Below, in pieces: positions 63,482 to 64,000 of a stretch of DNA of 64,000 nucleotides (its first letter is position 1; every line of letters starts with the position of its first letter). The stretch covers positions 744,001 through 808,000 of the forward strand of contig NZ_LT907782.1 of the NCBI RefSeq assembly GCF_900206265.1, given 5' to 3'. Under the pieces are notes generated by a model that ran no database searches, was not told the DNA's origin, and saw only the letters and a list, made by a program, of their open reading frames with translations. Origin of the DNA: Nitrosomonas ureae (GTDB lineage Bacteria; Pseudomonadota; Gammaproteobacteria; Burkholderiales; Nitrosomonadaceae). The position numbers and the translations under genes are program-made.

Positions 63482-64000
63482 ATGAATGCCGTCAGATGGA
63501 TCGGAATTTCTTTTTTCGCACTATTTTTTTTACTCGTATTGCTAATCTCATTGCAAAACTGGAATTGGGCGCGAGCAATCGTTGCACAACAAATTAGTGA
63601 TTTGACCGATCGTGATTTCACGATTAACGGCAATTTGACAGTCGATTGGTCTTTAACGCCCCATATCAGACTTGAACAGATACAGTTTGAGAATGCAGCT
63701 TGGAGCAAACAACCTAACATGCTCGAACTGGCGGCATTGGATGTGCGTATCGATCTGATTGAATTGATCAAGGGCCGTATGTTATTTCCTGAGATTATCC
63801 TTACCCGGCCCCATATAATTTTACAGAAATCCCCGCAAGGCGAGGCTAATTGGGAATTTACGGCGGATACAGGTAATCCGGAAAGCAAAACAGATATTCC
63901 GCTTATTGAGCGTTTGCGCATCACGGAAGGCCGCCTTGTTTATCAGGATTTTTCAGTTGATACAGAAATTATCACAACCTTGGCTACCATTAAGGAAGCG
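63482..64000 (+). CDS. AsmA-family protein, 3' end outside window
   Basis: An ATG at 63482 (AGGTG 6 bases ahead) opens a frame to the end of the window, 173 codons. An N-terminal membrane anchor (ISFFALFFLLVLLISLQNW) is followed by the AsmA domain start (IVAQQISDLTDRDFTINGNL, then DWSLTPHIRLEQIQFENAAW, RMLFPEIILTRPHIILQK). This repeat-beta-groove type protein is anchored to the inner membrane and faces the periplasm, with roles in lipid transport to the outer membrane. Only the first part is seen. Confidence 0.88.
   Translation, partial: MNAVRWIGISFFALFFLLVLLISLQNWNWARAIVAQQISDLTDRDFTINGNLTVDWSLTPHIRLEQIQFENAAWSKQPNMLELAALDVRIDLIELIKGRMLFPEIILTRPHIILQKSPQGEANWEFTADTGNPESKTDIPLIERLRITEGRLVYQDFSVDTEIITTLATIKEA

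Noticed and set aside
63421-63924. 167-codon reverse ORF at the right edge
   Set aside because: It is antisense to the AsmA-family gene, which has a ribosome site, a membrane anchor and recognisable domain motifs.

Overview
The window reads as chromosome of a betaproteobacterium, most plausibly a member of the Nitrosomonadaceae (Nitrosomonas-like). This is inferred from the mix of dapC-dapD, sdhCDA, a type-2 heme A synthase, ratA-rnfH, a DUF2909 protein, a HiPIP and a secreted BNR-repeat protein. No amo or hao gene is present to prove it. Both ends cut genes: a large membrane protein enters at the left edge and an AsmA-family gene leaves at the right edge.

Layout. 1-8.9 kb: a large polytopic membrane protein, a membrane-anchored MutS-like ATPase, a MacA/MacB-type ABC efflux operon, a small lipoprotein and a DUF1499 protein. 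9.3-9.5 kb: tRNA-Arg(ACG) and tRNA-Phe(GAA). 9.48-18.5 kb: a 9-kb integrative element inserted in tRNA-Phe. It is bounded by 56-bp perfect direct repeats, carries a tyrosine recombinase at its far end, and ends its leftward gene row with a terminator. Its genes include a BrnT/BrnA/HigA-type toxin-antitoxin row, a small wHTH regulator, a DUF3631 ATPase and a protein resembling phage terminase small subunits. 18.8-19.3 kb: a decayed IS3-type remnant. 19.3-36.4 kb: housekeeping genes including a GNAT, a HiPIP, recQ, glnA, two DUF4124 proteins, xthA, a DinG-type helicase, ratA-rnfH, smpB, ctaA, a thiolase plus a fused hydroxyacyl-CoA dehydrogenase/enoyl-CoA hydratase, an ArsC-like protein and a cupin. 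36.5-36.9 kb: a broken DUF4143-type ATPase. 37.0-41.3 kb: five same-strand genes of unknown role (two lipoproteins, a small soluble protein, a CHAP-like putative amidase and a membrane protein). 41.6-45.1 kb: a LuxR-type regulator, a lipoprotein hydrolase and two AT-rich orphan genes. 45.3-64 kb: an SH3/coiled-coil protein, sdhCDA without sdhB, a DUF6279-type lipoprotein, dapC-dapD, a BON lipoprotein, miaA, DUF2909, a BaiN-like flavoprotein, a methyltransferase, a BNR-repeat protein, lemA with two TPM proteins, a diheme cytochrome and the AsmA fragment.

Two regions deserve most attention. The tRNA-Phe element has the order integrase, regulator, replication ATPase, terminase-small-subunit-like protein, and no capsid or conjugation genes. 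That is the plan of a phage-inducible satellite rather than a prophage or ICE. The 37-41 kb cluster looks like an undescribed envelope system. Functional calls rest on motifs recognised by eye; no database search was run.
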